Source of the DNA: CAVWNR01 sp963756525
GTDB taxonomy: Bacteria > Actinomycetota > Actinomycetes > Mycobacteriales > Jatrophihabitantaceae
DNA length: 64,000 nucleotides
Direction of reading: 5' to 3'
Assembly (NCBI GenBank): GCA_963756525.1
Contig: CAVWNR010000006.1
Coordinates: 62,001 to 126,000 of the forward strand
Positions within the stretch are counted from its first letter, which is position 1. Each line of letters opens with the position of its first letter. Positions 8,366 to 17,604 of the stretch are shown here, piece after piece. Under the pieces are notes generated by a model. That model did no database searches. It saw only the letters and a program-made list of their open reading frames with translations, and had not been told where the DNA came from. Made by a program: the position numbers and the translations under genes.

Positions 8366-10150
8366 TTAGATTGTCTGCCGGTAGCCGAAGAATTCGTGGT
8401 CGGCGTTGTAGCCGCCGTATCCGCCGCCGATGTCGGTGAAGTCGGCGACGAAGTCGATGCCCGCCAGCCACTTGACCTGTTTGAAGCCGAGCTGGATTTC
8501 GTTGCGCAGGCGTAGTGGCGCACCGTGGCCGTAGCTGAGCGGCTGGTCGTTCATGTCGTAGGCGAGCATGCTGAGGTGGTAGCGCATCTGCTCGATGGGG
8601 TGCGCGTCATAGTAGAGGCCGCCGTCGGGTCCGTCGCCGAGGGAGTAGAACACGACCCATTGGGCGTCGGGTTTGGGGCGGACCAGGTCGAGCAGGGTGG
8701 CCATGGACACGCCGGTCCACTTGGCGATTCCGGACCAGCCTTGGATGCAGAAGTGCTGGGTGATCTGTTCGTGCCGGGGCAGGGCGCGCAGGTCGTCGAG
8801 GCTGAGCTGAACCGGGTGTTCTACCAGGCCGGCGACGGTGAGCCGCCAGCTGGCGAAGCCTTGGTCGAACAGGCGCCGGTAGTCCTCGGTGGTGGGGAAG
8901 GCGCCGTTGTGCCAGAAGTAGGGCGAGACGTCTCTCGCGGCGTACTCGCCGGGGGTGGCGTCGACGTGCTGGAACAGCCGCTGCAGCGGCCCGACGAGGG
9001 CGTATCCGACCCGTTGCACGACGCGAGGATGGCGCAGGGTGAACGGGGTCGCGGCCACCCAGGCGACGGCGAGCAGGGCCATCACCGCGCAGAAAATGCC
9101 GAACCCGATCCAGCTCGAGTCGTCGCGACCGGCGTAGATGTGGTTCAGGTTGCGCAGCAATCCGGTGGTGAACACCAAGGTGACGTGGATGACGATGAAG
9201 AACAGGAACCAGACCAGCACGAGGAAGTGCAGCGAACGGGCCACCTGGATGGACAGCACCCGGCTGACCGGTTTGATCCTCGTTGACAACGCCGGAGACA
9301 TGCCCAGCCCGGTGATCAGCGCCAGCGGCGCGGCCAGGAACACGGTGACGAAGTAGGCGATCTGCTGCAGGCTGTTGTAGGCGGTCCAGCCGTTGTCGGT
9401 GGGCCAGTGCAACGACAGGTACTGGATGAGCACCGACGCGGCGCTGGGAAACACCTTCCAACTCGTCGGCACAATGCGCCGCCATTGCCCGGTGCTGAAC
9501 AGCAGCACGTAGAAGACCGCGCCGTTGAGCAGCCAGAGCATGTCCACGCCGAGATGCCACCAGCGCGCCAGCCCGATCGAGTGGCGCAGCCCGGGTAATC
9601 CGAGGTGTCGGGGAAGGGCGACCGAGTCTTGCTTCGCGGTCCACAACGGATCGGCCGGAACCGGCCGCTGGAACCGGAACCAGTCCTTACCGGGAGTGCA
9701 GTGCCTGGTCCAGTACAGCCGCGGATGGTCGGCGAGGATCTGGATGCCCGCCCGAATGATGAAGATCATGAACAGCAGGTTCAGCCAGTGCTGCGCCTGC
9801 ACCCACCACGGCAGCCCCGGTCGGGTTCCCGGCGAGGTCAGCGTGCCCGGGTAGCGTGCGACGAAGTCCCGCACCGCGGGCATGTCCCGCAGCCCCTGCG
9901 CCGTGGCCACCGCGCTGATCAGCACGACGAAGCCGATCGGGACCAGCCACATCAGATTGAGCCACTTGTCCCGCCCGATCCGCACCCGGGGCGCGATCCC
10001 GTACACCGCAGGCAACGACCCGGCCCACGCTTCCGGGTCCACCACGTCCTCACCGCGCGACAACCGCGCCCGATAGTCCGCGATCACCCCCGGCGTCGGA
10101 CCATCCACCGATGCCGTGTGGTGTGCCTCGGTCCCCATGTCGTCGCTCAT
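8366..10150 (-). CDS. cytochrome b561-like membrane protein fused to a sulfite-oxidase-type molybdopterin domain
   Basis: The 594-aa fusion has an N-terminal membrane half (about residues 60-380) with at least five long hydrophobic helices and His residues suited to heme b (for example AQHWLNLLFMIF and LHFLVLVWFLFFIVIHVTL). A C-terminal oxidoreductase molybdopterin domain (PF00174) follows, with the Mo-ligating Cys in QHFCIQGWSGIAKWTGV. It probably passes electrons between the quinone pool and a molybdoenzyme site; the substrate is unknown. Paired DosR-like boxes lie 103-138 bp upstream, so hypoxic induction is likely. The start is ATG 10150. Confidence 0.85.
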   Translation of the reverse strand: MSDDMGTEAHHTASVDGPTPGVIADYRARLSRGEDVVDPEAWAGSLPAVYGIAPRVRIGRDKWLNLMWLVPIGFVVLISAVATAQGLRDMPAVRDFVARYPGTLTSPGTRPGLPWWVQAQHWLNLLFMIFIIRAGIQILADHPRLYWTRHCTPGKDWFRFQRPVPADPLWTAKQDSVALPRHLGLPGLRHSIGLARWWHLGVDMLWLLNGAVFYVLLFSTGQWRRIVPTSWKVFPSAASVLIQYLSLHWPTDNGWTAYNSLQQIAYFVTVFLAAPLALITGLGMSPALSTRIKPVSRVLSIQVARSLHFLVLVWFLFFIVIHVTLVFTTGLLRNLNHIYAGRDDSSWIGFGIFCAVMALLAVAWVAATPFTLRHPRVVQRVGYALVGPLQRLFQHVDATPGEYAARDVSPYFWHNGAFPTTEDYRRLFDQGFASWRLTVAGLVEHPVQLSLDDLRALPRHEQITQHFCIQGWSGIAKWTGVSMATLLDLVRPKPDAQWVVFYSLGDGPDGGLYYDAHPIEQMRYHLSMLAYDMNDQPLSYGHGAPLRLRNEIQLGFKQVKWLAGIDFVADFTDIGGGYGGYNADHEFFGYRQTI

Positions 10151-10252
10151 GCTGCCCCGCTAGGGTCGTTGATCCGGCTGCACCCAGTGCGCATCGCGTC
10201 TCCGTCGGCCGACGGAGGTATCGAGCATCACCCAACGGAGCAGGCCGATCTA

Positions 10253-10288
10253 GGGACGTTCGTCTCGAGCATGCGGGACGAAGGACCC
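10253..10288 (-). promoter_or_regulatory. paired DosR-like operator boxes upstream of the cyt-b/molybdopterin gene
   Basis: Two 14-mers fit GGGAC-N4-G(T/G)CCC with one mismatch each: GGGACGTTCGTCTC at 10253-10266 and GGGACGAAGGACCC at 10275-10288. Their spacing is 22 bp, two helical turns, as in DosR/DevR promoters of mycobacteria. They precede the minus-strand gene starting at 10150. Binding is inferred. Confidence 0.6.
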
Positions 10289-10342
10289 TATCGCGATCCC
10301 GGAATCCGGCTTCGTACTGACCGGCCGGTGCCACTGACACGC

Positions 10343-10372
10343 CTGAGGGGTGGCCGCCACGACGGCCACCCC
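10343..10372 (-). terminator. hairpin after the 199-aa membrane protein gene
   Basis: A perfect 12-bp stem (GAGGGGTGGCCG with its complement) and 6-nt loop lie 18 bp beyond the stop of the minus-strand gene 10390-10989. There is no U tract, which is common in high-GC genomes. Confidence 0.6.
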
Positions 10373-10389
10373 TCCGCGTGCTTTCTGTT

Positions 10390-10989
10390 CTACTGCTTGA
10401 TCATCTCCTGCGCGGGGAACTGCGGCGGTTCCATCATGTGCACCCTGCGCCCGTGCCAGAACCCGAGCGCGGCCAGCACCAACATGAGCCCGCCGGCGAC
10501 ATAGGCCACGATCGCGCCGATCCAGGCGATGGTGCCGACCGTGTCGAAGGCGTAGGCGTTGAGCAGCAGACCGCGCAGCGTCTCACCGCGGAACACCGTC
10601 TGCACCTCGCCGTTGAGCTTCTGCCCGGCCGGGCTGGCCTGCTGCGCGGGCGTCATCGCGTTGTACTGGGTCGAGAGCTGCGCGTAGGTCTTTCCGCCGG
10701 TCATCTCCTGCAGGTGGACGGCGATGAAGTGGTCGGCGTACGCCTTGGCCTGCGTGCCGTTCACCAGCTGCTGGCCGGCGTACTGGTTCAGGTACGGGCC
10801 GATCGCCTTGCTTGCCAGGGCCTCGCTGCCCTTTGGCGGGAAGTAGATCTGCTGCGCGGCCAGTTGGCTGCGTACCTCGCTGTGCACGTAGGTGTGCGCC
10901 CAGGTCAGCAGCCCGCCCGCGATGAGCAACACGGCGGCGACGACGAGGCCGCCGGCCGCGAGCACCCGGTCGAGTGTCTTGCGGTTCAT
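10390..10989 (-). CDS. two-TM membrane protein of unknown function, probably hypoxia-regulated
   Basis: The 199-aa protein has one N-terminal helix (GGLVVAAVLLIAGGLLTW), a ~110-residue Gln/Ala-rich extracytoplasmic domain, and a C-terminal helix pair region (TIAWIGAIVAYVAGGLMLVLAAL). ATG 10989 is chosen because AAGGAG lies 7 nt upstream; an upstream in-frame ATG at 11181 has no such signal. Paired DosR-like boxes end 62 bp upstream. I do not recognise a named family; association with respiratory adaptation comes only from its promoter and neighbours. Confidence 0.75.
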   Translation of the reverse strand: MNRKTLDRVLAAGGLVVAAVLLIAGGLLTWAHTYVHSEVRSQLAAQQIYFPPKGSEALASKAIGPYLNQYAGQQLVNGTQAKAYADHFIAVHLQEMTGGKTYAQLSTQYNAMTPAQQASPAGQKLNGEVQTVFRGETLRGLLLNAYAFDTVGTIAWIGAIVAYVAGGLMLVLAALGFWHGRRVHMMEPPQFPAQEMIKQ

Positions 10990-11050
10990 CGTTGACTCCT
11001 TACCTCGATGTCCTGCACCTAGCCTCGCCGCGCGATCACCAACGCGAGTA

Positions 11051-11085
11051 GGGCCGAACGGCCCGGCGCGAACGCCATTGGTCCC
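11051..11085 (-). promoter_or_regulatory. paired DosR-like operator boxes between divergent small genes
   Basis: GGGCCGAACGGCCC (11051-11064) has perfect 5-bp palindromic arms. ACGCCATTGGTCCC (11072-11085) keeps the right half-site. Spacing is 21 bp. The pair lies 62 bp upstream of the minus gene at 10989 and 172 bp upstream of the plus gene at 11257, so either or both may be controlled. Confidence 0.5.
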
Positions 11086-11256
11086 TCCCGGTGGCAGGCA
11101 CAGAGCAGGGCAACCGGGCGCAAGCCAGACGTTTGGGCAAGCTCCCGGTGCGCTTTCGTACCTGGCTATGGCGCAATTCATCGCCGATCAACAGCTGCGC
11201 CGGCGATACTCGGAAGTTCCGCCGGTTCGACATCCGGGGGGAACGGGGGTCATTCC

Positions 11257-11490
11257 ATGACCGAGCAGGCCACAACCCACGCGTGGCGGCGCGCCGGCAT
11301 CATCGCCGCGATCGGGGCGGCGCTGAGCCTGGGCGGATACGGCATCGCGGACGCCGCCACCTCGTCGCCGTCCACGCCGAGTACGCCACCATCGACAGGC
11401 TCGACCAGCGCGCCGATGCACAACTGCCCGAACATGGGCTCCAGCCACAGCGCGGGCACAGCGGGCAACGCCTTCAACGCCCAACCGTAG
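11257..11490 (+). CDS. small secreted Met/His/Cys-containing protein
   Basis: The 77-aa protein has a signal peptide (MTEQATTHAWRRAG...GIADAAT), a Ser/Thr/Pro linker of about 20 residues and a short tail with MHNCPNMGSSHS, a possible metal-binding site. A weak GGGGG ribosome-binding site precedes ATG 11257. It resembles the many short secreted proteins with M-x-H/C clusters seen near copper and respiratory genes, but I know no family. It shares an intergenic region with DosR-like boxes. Copper or heme handling is only an idea from residue content. Confidence 0.6.
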   Translation: MTEQATTHAWRRAGIIAAIGAALSLGGYGIADAATSSPSTPSTPPSTGSTSAPMHNCPNMGSSHSAGTAGNAFNAQP

Positions 11491-11500
11491 CCAGTCGCCT

Positions 11501-11555
11501 CTGATCAACACGGAGAAGTGGCTGTCAGCGCGACCAAATCCTCCCTGTTGATCAG
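11501..11555. repeat. 10-bp inverted repeat with 36-nt spacer between convergent genes
   Basis: ctgatcaaca (11501-11510) and tgttgatcag (11546-11555) are perfect complements. The pair fills the gap between the stops at 11490 and 11579 and could form a loose bidirectional terminator or a protein-binding site. Confidence 0.45.
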
Positions 11556-11578
11556 CGATGAGGTGCGCCGAGCGCCGG

Positions 11579-12676
11579 TCAACCGGCGTCGAGGACGGCG
11601 CGGGTCCCGTGCGCGATCTGCAGGTCCTCCCGGGCCGCGATCACCATCGTGGCCACGTTCGAACCGGCGGCGGTGATGTCGCGGTCGACCCCCGCCGTCT
11701 CGTTGGCGGCGGGGTCGACGGTGACACCGAGGTGGCCGAGCCGGTCGGTGGCCAGCCGGCGGATGGTGGCGGAGTTCTCGCCGATGCCGCCGGTGAACGC
11801 GAGGGCGTCCAGGCCGGCGGCGGCGGCGGTCATCGCGCCGATCCCGGTGACGAGGCGGTGGACGAACACGTCGAGGGCGAGGCGTGCGCGCTGGTCACCG
11901 TCGGCCGCGCGGGTTTCGACCTCGCGCATGTCCGGCGTGCCGGCGAGCGCGGCCAACCCGGAGCGGTGCTCCAAAGCCGCGGCGACCTCGCGCGGCTCGA
12001 GGTGCTCGTGCTCCTCGAGCCACAGAACCAGGCCGGGGTCGACCGACCCGGACCGGGTAGCCATGACCAGCCCTTCCAGCGGGGTGAAGCCCATCGTCGT
12101 GTCGACGCTGCGGCCGCCGACGACCGCGGCCAGTGATGCGCCGGCGCCGAGGTGGCAGGTGACGATGCGCAGCTGGCTCGCCGGCCGGTCGAGGAGGCTG
12201 GCGGCGCGTTGCGCACAGTAGGAGTGCGAGAGCCCGTGGAAGCCGTAGCGGCGCACCCGGTAGCGCGCGCGCCACTCGTCCGGCACGGCATAGGTCGCGG
12301 CGGCCGGGGGCAATGTGGCGTGGAACGCGGTGTCGAAGCAGGCGACCGCCGGGCTATCCGGCAGGCGGGCGGTGACGGCGTCGAGCGCGGCGAGCGACTT
12401 CGGCTGGTGCAGCGGCGCGAGCGCGGTGAGCTCGTCGAGGCGCTCGCGCACCGTGGCGTCGATGCGCACCGGCCCGGCGTAGTCGGTGCCGCCGTGCACG
12501 ATGCGATGCCCGACCGCGTCGGGTGTCGGCCAGTCTTGCAGCACGGCGGCGAGCCGCCCGGTGTCGAAGCCGGACGCGTCGGCGGGGAGGCTCTGCTCGG
12601 CGACCGTGGTGTCCGCGGCGTCGAGCAGGCGAAGCTTCACACTTGACGAGCCGGCGTTGACGGTGAGCACGCGCAT
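11579..12676 (-). CDS. ackA: acetate kinase
   Basis: The 365-aa enzyme converts acetyl phosphate and ADP to acetate and ATP, the ATP-yielding step after phosphoketolase. Family signatures are present: VNAGSSSVKLRLL at the N-terminus, GHRIVHGG, CHLGAGASLAAV (phosphate-binding loop), DTTMGFTPLEGLVMATRSGSVDP-type region and FTGGIGEN near the C-terminus. ATG 12676 is the natural start since MRVLTVNAGSSS is the canonical beginning. It lies 13 bp after the xfp stop, so the two genes form an operon turning xylulose-5-P/fructose-6-P into acetate plus ATP, probably under the DosR-like box upstream of xfp. Confidence 0.93.
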   Translation of the reverse strand: MRVLTVNAGSSSVKLRLLDAADTTVAEQSLPADASGFDTGRLAAVLQDWPTPDAVGHRIVHGGTDYAGPVRIDATVRERLDELTALAPLHQPKSLAALDAVTARLPDSPAVACFDTAFHATLPPAAATYAVPDEWRARYRVRRYGFHGLSHSYCAQRAASLLDRPASQLRIVTCHLGAGASLAAVVGGRSVDTTMGFTPLEGLVMATRSGSVDPGLVLWLEEHEHLEPREVAAALEHRSGLAALAGTPDMREVETRAADGDQRARLALDVFVHRLVTGIGAMTAAAAGLDALAFTGGIGENSATIRRLATDRLGHLGVTVDPAANETAGVDRDITAAGSNVATMVIAAREDLQIAHGTRAVLDAG

Positions 12677-12689
12677 GGCCGGTCGCGGC

Positions 12690-15049
12690 TCAGTACGGCC
12701 AGGTCCAGCCGGCGATCTGCGGGGAGTCCTCGCCGTGCTCCCGGGTGTATGCACGGGCGGACAGGCGCGCGTCGGCCATCTGCTGGCGCAGGTGCGCCGC
12801 GTTCGCCCGCAGCCCGGGGACACGGTCGATGACGTCCATGACCAGGTGATAGCGGTCGAGGTCGTTGAGCATCACCATGTCGAACGGCGTGGTCGTGGTG
12901 CCCTCCTCCTTGTAACCGCGCACGTGAATGTTGTGGTGACCGCTGCGCCGGTAGGTGAGTCGGTGGATCAGCGACGGATAGCCGTGGAAGGCGAAGATCA
13001 CCGGCCGGTCGGTGGTGAACAGCGCGTCGAACTCCCGGTCGGACAGGCCGTGCGGGTGCTCGGTGTCCGGCTGCAACCGCATCAGATCCACTACGTTGAT
13101 CACCCGGACCGCGAGGTCGGGCAGGTGCTGGCGCAGCAGGTCGGCCGCGGCGAGGGTCTCCAGCGTGGGGATGTCGCCGGCACAGGCGAGCACGACGTCC
13201 GGAGCACCGGACGGGTCGGTGCTCGCCCAGCCCCAGATGCCCAGCCCGCGGGTGCAGTGCGCGATCGCATCCTCGACATTCAGATAGCTCAGCGCCGGCT
13301 GCTTGCCGGCGACGATGACGTTGATGTAGTTGCGGCTGCGTAGGCAGTGATCCGCGACCGAGAGCAGGGTGTTGGTGTCCGGCGGCAAGTAGACGCGCAC
13401 CACCTCGGCTTTCTTGTTCGCGAGGTGGTCGAGGAATCCCGGGTCCTGGTGGGAGAAGCCGTTGTGGTCCTGCCGCCACACGTGCGAGGTGAGCAGGTAG
13501 GTGAACGATGCGATCGGCGCCCGCCACGCGATGGCGCGGGTGGTCTTGAGCCACTTGGCGTGCTGGTTGACCATCGAGTCGACGATGTGGATGAACGCCT
13601 CGTAGCAGGTGAACAGCCCGTGCCGGCCGGTGAGCAGGTAGCCCTCCAGCCAGCCCTGGCACAGATGCTCGGAGAGCACCTCCAGCACCCGGCCGTCCGG
13701 CGCGAGGTGGTCGTCGCCGGGCCGGATCTCGGCCTGCCAGGCCCGGTCGGTGGCTTCGAAGACCGCGCCGAGCCGGTTGGACGCGACCTCGTCCGGCCCG
13801 AACAGCCGAAACGTGGCCGGGTTGGCGCGGGTGACGTCGCGCAGCCACCCGCCGAGCACGCGGGTGGCCTCGCTGAACGTGCTCGCCGGCTTGGGCACGT
13901 CCACCGCGTAGCTGCGAAAGTCGGGCAGGTCGAGCGGGCGCAGCAGCAGCCCGCCATTCGCGTGCGGGTTCGCGCTCATCCGACGAGCTGCGTCCGGTGC
14001 CAGCGCGGCGATCTCGCGACGTAGCCGCCCGTCGGCATCGAACAGCTCGTCCGGGCGGTAGCTAGCCAGCCATTCTTGCAGTTGCGCGAGATGCTCCGGA
14101 TTGGTGCGCACTGCGCTCAGCGGCACCTGATGCGCCCGGAACGTACCTTCGACCTGAACGCCGTCCACCGTCTTCGGCCCGGTCCAGCCCTTCGGGCTGA
14201 CCAGCACGATCGCCGGCCAGCGCGGACGGCCGGTATCCCGGCCGGAGCGGGCGCCGCGCTGGATGGTGGCGATGTCGTCGAACGCGTCGTCGAACGCGGC
14301 CGCCATCTGCGGATGCATGATCTGCGGGTCGTCGCCCTCGACGAGGATCGGCCGGTAGCCGTACCCGGTGATCAGCGCGAGCAGTTCGTCGCGCGGGATC
14401 CGGGCCAGCACCGTCGAGTTGGCGATCTTGTACCCGTTCAGGTGCAAGATAGGCAGCACCGCGCCGTCGCGGCGCGGGTCGAGGAACTTGTTCGACTGCC
14501 AGCTCGCGGCGAGTGGGCCGGTCTCGGCCTCGCCGTCCCCGATCACGCACGCCGCGACCAGATCCGGGTTGTCGAACACCGCGCCGTGCGCGTGCACCAG
14601 CGCGTATCCCAGCTCGCCGCCCTCGTGGATCGAGCCGGGGGTCTCCGGGGCCACGTGGCTAGGAATGCCGCCCGGGAAGGAGAACTGCCGAAACAGCCGG
14701 CGCATTCCTTCGGTGTCCCGACCGATGTGCGGGTAGACCTCGCTGTAGGTGCCCTCCAGATAGGCGTTCGCGACCGCCGCCGGGCCGCCGTGTCCCGGCC
14801 CGAACACGTAGATCAGGTTCAGCTCCCGCGCGCGGATCACCCGGTTGAGGTGTGCGTAGAGGAAGTTCAGACCGGGCGTCGTGCCCCAGTTCCCCAGCAG
14901 CCGCGGCTTGATCTGCCCTGGGCAAGCGGCTGACGCAGCAGCGGGTTGTCCAGCAGGTAGATCTGTCCGACGGACAGATAGTTCGCCGCCCGCCAGTACG
15001 CGTCGACGAGCTGGAACTCGGGTGGCAAGGGCGAGGGCGCGTCGGTCAA
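12690..15049 (-). CDS. xfp: phosphoketolase (xylulose-5-phosphate/fructose-6-phosphate), frameshifted near 14915
   Basis: This TPP enzyme cleaves X5P/F6P with phosphate to acetyl phosphate. The body, open from about 14915 to 12690, has the expected IKPRLLGNWGTTPGLNF, YVFGPGHGGPA, GDGEAETGPLA (TPP motif) and HQDPGF segments. The first ~45 residues (TDAPSPLPPEFQLVDAYW and following) lie in another frame and begin at TTG 15049 behind a GGGAG site. One base seems to be missing in the ctgccctg run at 14913-14920. Restoring it gives about 786 aa, the usual length. As written the gene is broken; an assembly indel is an equal possibility. A DosR-like box lies 73 bp upstream. Confidence 0.85.
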
Positions 15050-15121
15050 GATTGCTCCCAGTTCGGGTACGGATATCGGGCGTACCGACCCACCCCACAC
15101 CGCCCGCGAACCATCCGGCAA

Positions 15122-15135
15122 GGGCCGATGGTCCC
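15122..15135 (-). promoter_or_regulatory. DosR-like operator box upstream of xfp-ackA
   Basis: GGGCCGATGGTCCC matches the DosR-type 14-mer in all ten half-site positions when the second half-site variant (GGCCC/GTCCC) is allowed. It is intergenic, 73 bp before the TTG start of xfp. A weaker partner GGGCGTACCGACCC is at 15078-15091, 44 bp (four turns) away. Confidence 0.6.
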
Positions 15136-15166
15136 GGTGGCACGCACCCGGCCGGTGCCGGGGCGA

Positions 15167-16231
15167 CTATCGATGTCGGCAAGCTATGCGCACCCGGTGA
15201 CCGTCCTGCGGGCGGGGCGCGTCTGGCGTCCTACGGTGCCGGATCCGTCGGCTGAGGAGATAGCAGACCGACGCGATGCCCAGCAATGCCCCGGGATGAG
15301 CGCTGGACCACAGCCCAGCTTGCAGGAGGCGGCGGAACACCGCAGCAGTCAAGGCGCCGGGCGGAGGATCTGTGATCTCACTCCACTCGAACGAGCGAAG
15401 CCGGCCGAGAAAGCCGTGCCAGACGCATCCTTCCAGGCTGTGGATCAGGATCTGATCGCACCAGCGCCGGGCCAGCAGCAGATCCCTTGCCAGCTCCTCC
15501 CAGCTCAGCGACGGCATCTGGGGCGAGCCTGGTATGTCCGGGCCGCCGCCGGTCGTGCCGACGCCGATGGCCGGTGCCTCGGGTCCGTAGCTCCAGATCA
15601 ATCCCGGGCCCAGTGCCCGCATGAACGACGAGTAGATCATCCAGACTTTTCGGTCGGTCGACACGTCGACGAGGGCAAGCCGTTGCAACAGCGTCGAACC
15701 GGTCCGTCGCTCATCGGCGATCAGCGGGAATTGGTAGTTCTCCACCGTCCAGCTGTCCGCGCGGATCTGGTCAACCAGCTTCCGGTAAGCGTTGCGCGAC
15801 CGTTGCGGACGGTGCCGGTCGAATAGCCGGGGCAGCAGCATGGGCACCAATCCCCACGGGTTGTCCATGATTTGCTGATAGATGCGGGCGTCCGGTTCGA
15901 TGTCGAGTCCCACGGCGTCCCATGACAGGCTGTGCCGGTCGCTCCAGGCCTGCCACTCCCGGTATCGCTCGGCGGCCTCGGCGGCGTTGTCGGCGGTGAA
16001 GTAGTAGCCCTGCTGCAGGGGCAGCAGCGGAATGCCCACCACTGGAATTCCAGCGGCGTTCAGCTGCCGAACCACCCCTGTGCGCTCATCGCTGAAGTCC
16101 GAAAGCATGAGCGCCACCCGGGCCCGCAGCGCACGCAGGTCCTCGATCACCGAAGGGTCGGCGAACAACGCGGTGAGCCGGGCAGGAGCGAGTTCGCACG
16201 CGAACGTCAAGGTCGGCGGCGCAGCGGGCAA
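15167..16231 (-). CDS. uncharacterised protein, possible TIM-barrel hydrolase-like fold
   Basis: The 354-aa protein opens with a strand (PTLTFACELAP) and alternates short strands and helices. AGIPVVGIPLLPLQQGYYF and WDAVGLDIEPDARIY resemble barrel strands, and the GLDIEPD motif places Asp and Glu as glycoside-hydrolase (GH18/GH25-like) barrels do. The C-terminus has one hydrophobic segment (LLGIASVCYLL), perhaps an anchor. The start is TTG 16231 with GGAG 9 nt upstream. It lies 30 bp after the nitroreductase gene on the same strand, so may be co-transcribed. I do not recognise the family, and the enzymatic role is inferred only. Confidence 0.6.
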   Translation of the reverse strand: MPAAPPTLTFACELAPARLTALFADPSVIEDLRALRARVALMLSDFSDERTGVVRQLNAAGIPVVGIPLLPLQQGYYFTADNAAEAAERYREWQAWSDRHSLSWDAVGLDIEPDARIYQQIMDNPWGLVPMLLPRLFDRHRPQRSRNAYRKLVDQIRADSWTVENYQFPLIADERRTGSTLLQRLALVDVSTDRKVWMIYSSFMRALGPGLIWSYGPEAPAIGVGTTGGGPDIPGSPQMPSLSWEELARDLLLARRWCDQILIHSLEGCVWHGFLGRLRSFEWSEITDPPPGALTAAVFRRLLQAGLWSSAHPGALLGIASVCYLLSRRIRHRRTPDAPRPQDGHRVRIACRHR

Positions 16232-16261
16232 GGTGGCACTCCAGCCCAGTCAGTGCCCGGC

Positions 16262-17308
16262 TCAGCCGGCCTCGGTGACGTCCAGCACCGCCGACACGCC
16301 GCGGCGGGGGGTGGAGGGCAGCTGCGCGGCGGGTGCGCTGGGGTAGCCGACCCGCAGCATCATCTGCGGGTAGCCGATCCAGCCCATCAGGCCCTGCACG
16401 CGGGTGCGGAAGGCGGCGAAGTCGACGGCCTGGCTCAGCGGGCAGGTGGCCAGTTCGAGTAGCTCGGCCCGGACCATCAGCCGCATCATCGCCTGGCCGG
16501 AGCGCAGATGGTCGGCCGCGGTGTCCGACTGGGTGAAGATCACCGCGATCAGCGGCCGCTCGTCGACATCCCGCTCGATCAACTGCCGGCCGGTGACGCC
16601 CACTTCGAAGTCGCGCAGCGGGACGTCGGTGTGCCGGGGAGCGTCGTCGGGGACGTGCGGGACCGCGTCCAAGGGCACCCCGTCCAGCATCGCGTGCACG
16701 TCCGGGTCGCGCAGCCAGCGATTCATCTCCGCGCGGTAGGCATCGTCGTTACGCTCCACCCGGTCTGCCCAGCTGACCGCGACCGCGAGATCGATGCGCT
16801 GGTCCGCATTCGTCGGGAAGTCGGCCCACGCGTCGCTCGTGCTGGCTGCGGTGCGCAGTTCCTCCACCGCGCCGGTCGGCAGGTCGCGCAGCGCGAACGG
16901 GCGCCGGTCGCTGTGCCGGCGCAGGGCCGCGTCCGCCTCGGCGGCGAGTCGATCATCCGGTTCGCCGCGACCGACGGGTCGTAGCCGGGCCAGGACATCA
17001 GGGTCGGCGGGTTCAGGCAGCAGGGCGACCTCGAGCTGCCAGCCGGCGGCCCGCAGCGCCAGTTCGGTCAGGTGTAGCGCGGCACCGCAGCTGATCAACA
17101 GCGAGTGTCCGTCCGGGTCGGCGACGGCAAGCTGGCGGCCGCGGTCGGCCAGCAGCGCCAGCTCACCGCCGACCAGCCGCCAGCGCCACGGCTGGGTGTT
17201 GTGGATCGACGGAGCCCGTACCGCCACTGTCACAGCCGTCTCCACACTGGCCCGGTCCAGCCGCAGCGTATCCGAGGACACATCCGGTTCGGGGGACGCT
17301 CCGGTCAC
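16262..17308 (-). CDS. Acg-family FMN-binding nitroreductase
   Basis: The 348-aa protein has the signature of the Acg/Rv2032-Rv3131 group, large nitroreductase-fold proteins of the mycobacterial DosR regulon that bind or sequester FMN: APSIHNTQPWRW near residue 32, DPDGHSLLISCGAALH, and the C-terminal GYPQMMLRVGYP. A homologous copy lies at 20344-21330. No convincing DosR-like box is visible directly upstream (17309-17604), although the neighbouring genes have them. True nitroreductase activity is unproven for this subgroup. Confidence 0.85.
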   Translation of the reverse strand: MTGASPEPDVSSDTLRLDRASVETAVTVAVRAPSIHNTQPWRWRLVGGELALLADRGRQLAVADPDGHSLLISCGAALHLTELALRAAGWQLEVALLPEPADPDVLARLRPVGRGEPDDRLAAEADAALRRHSDRRPFALRDLPTGAVEELRTAASTSDAWADFPTNADQRIDLAVAVSWADRVERNDDAYRAEMNRWLRDPDVHAMLDGVPLDAVPHVPDDAPRHTDVPLRDFEVGVTGRQLIERDVDERPLIAVIFTQSDTAADHLRSGQAMMRLMVRAELLELATCPLSQAVDFAAFRTRVQGLMGWIGYPQMMLRVGYPSAPAAQLPSTPRRGVSAVLDVTEAG

Positions 17309-17604
17309 GAGTCGACTCCTCTCCTCTGCCTACCGCTCGTCTGCTCGGAAACGGAATACCACGCGTGCGGATCCGCCCCGAAAGACCACCACGATCGACT
17401 CGACCCTAGCGAGGCTGGATGGGTAAGAGTCGGTCCGCCATCCATGGCGGCCCATCCGCGATGCCACCGGTGGCGCTAGGGGCACCATGGTGCACGACGT
17501 GGCGCGGATGATGCCCTCGGCGTCGTCGTGGTGATCGGACTCGGCGAGGCGTCGTTGGCGGTGTTCGTTGTGGCACTGCCGGCCGCTGAGAATGGGTAGC
17601 CGCG

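Noticed and set aside
17461..17500. aggggcaccatggtgcac considered as a DosR-like box for the first nitroreductase
   Set aside because: It fails the right half-site and spacing; it is only a GC-rich palindrome around CCATGG.
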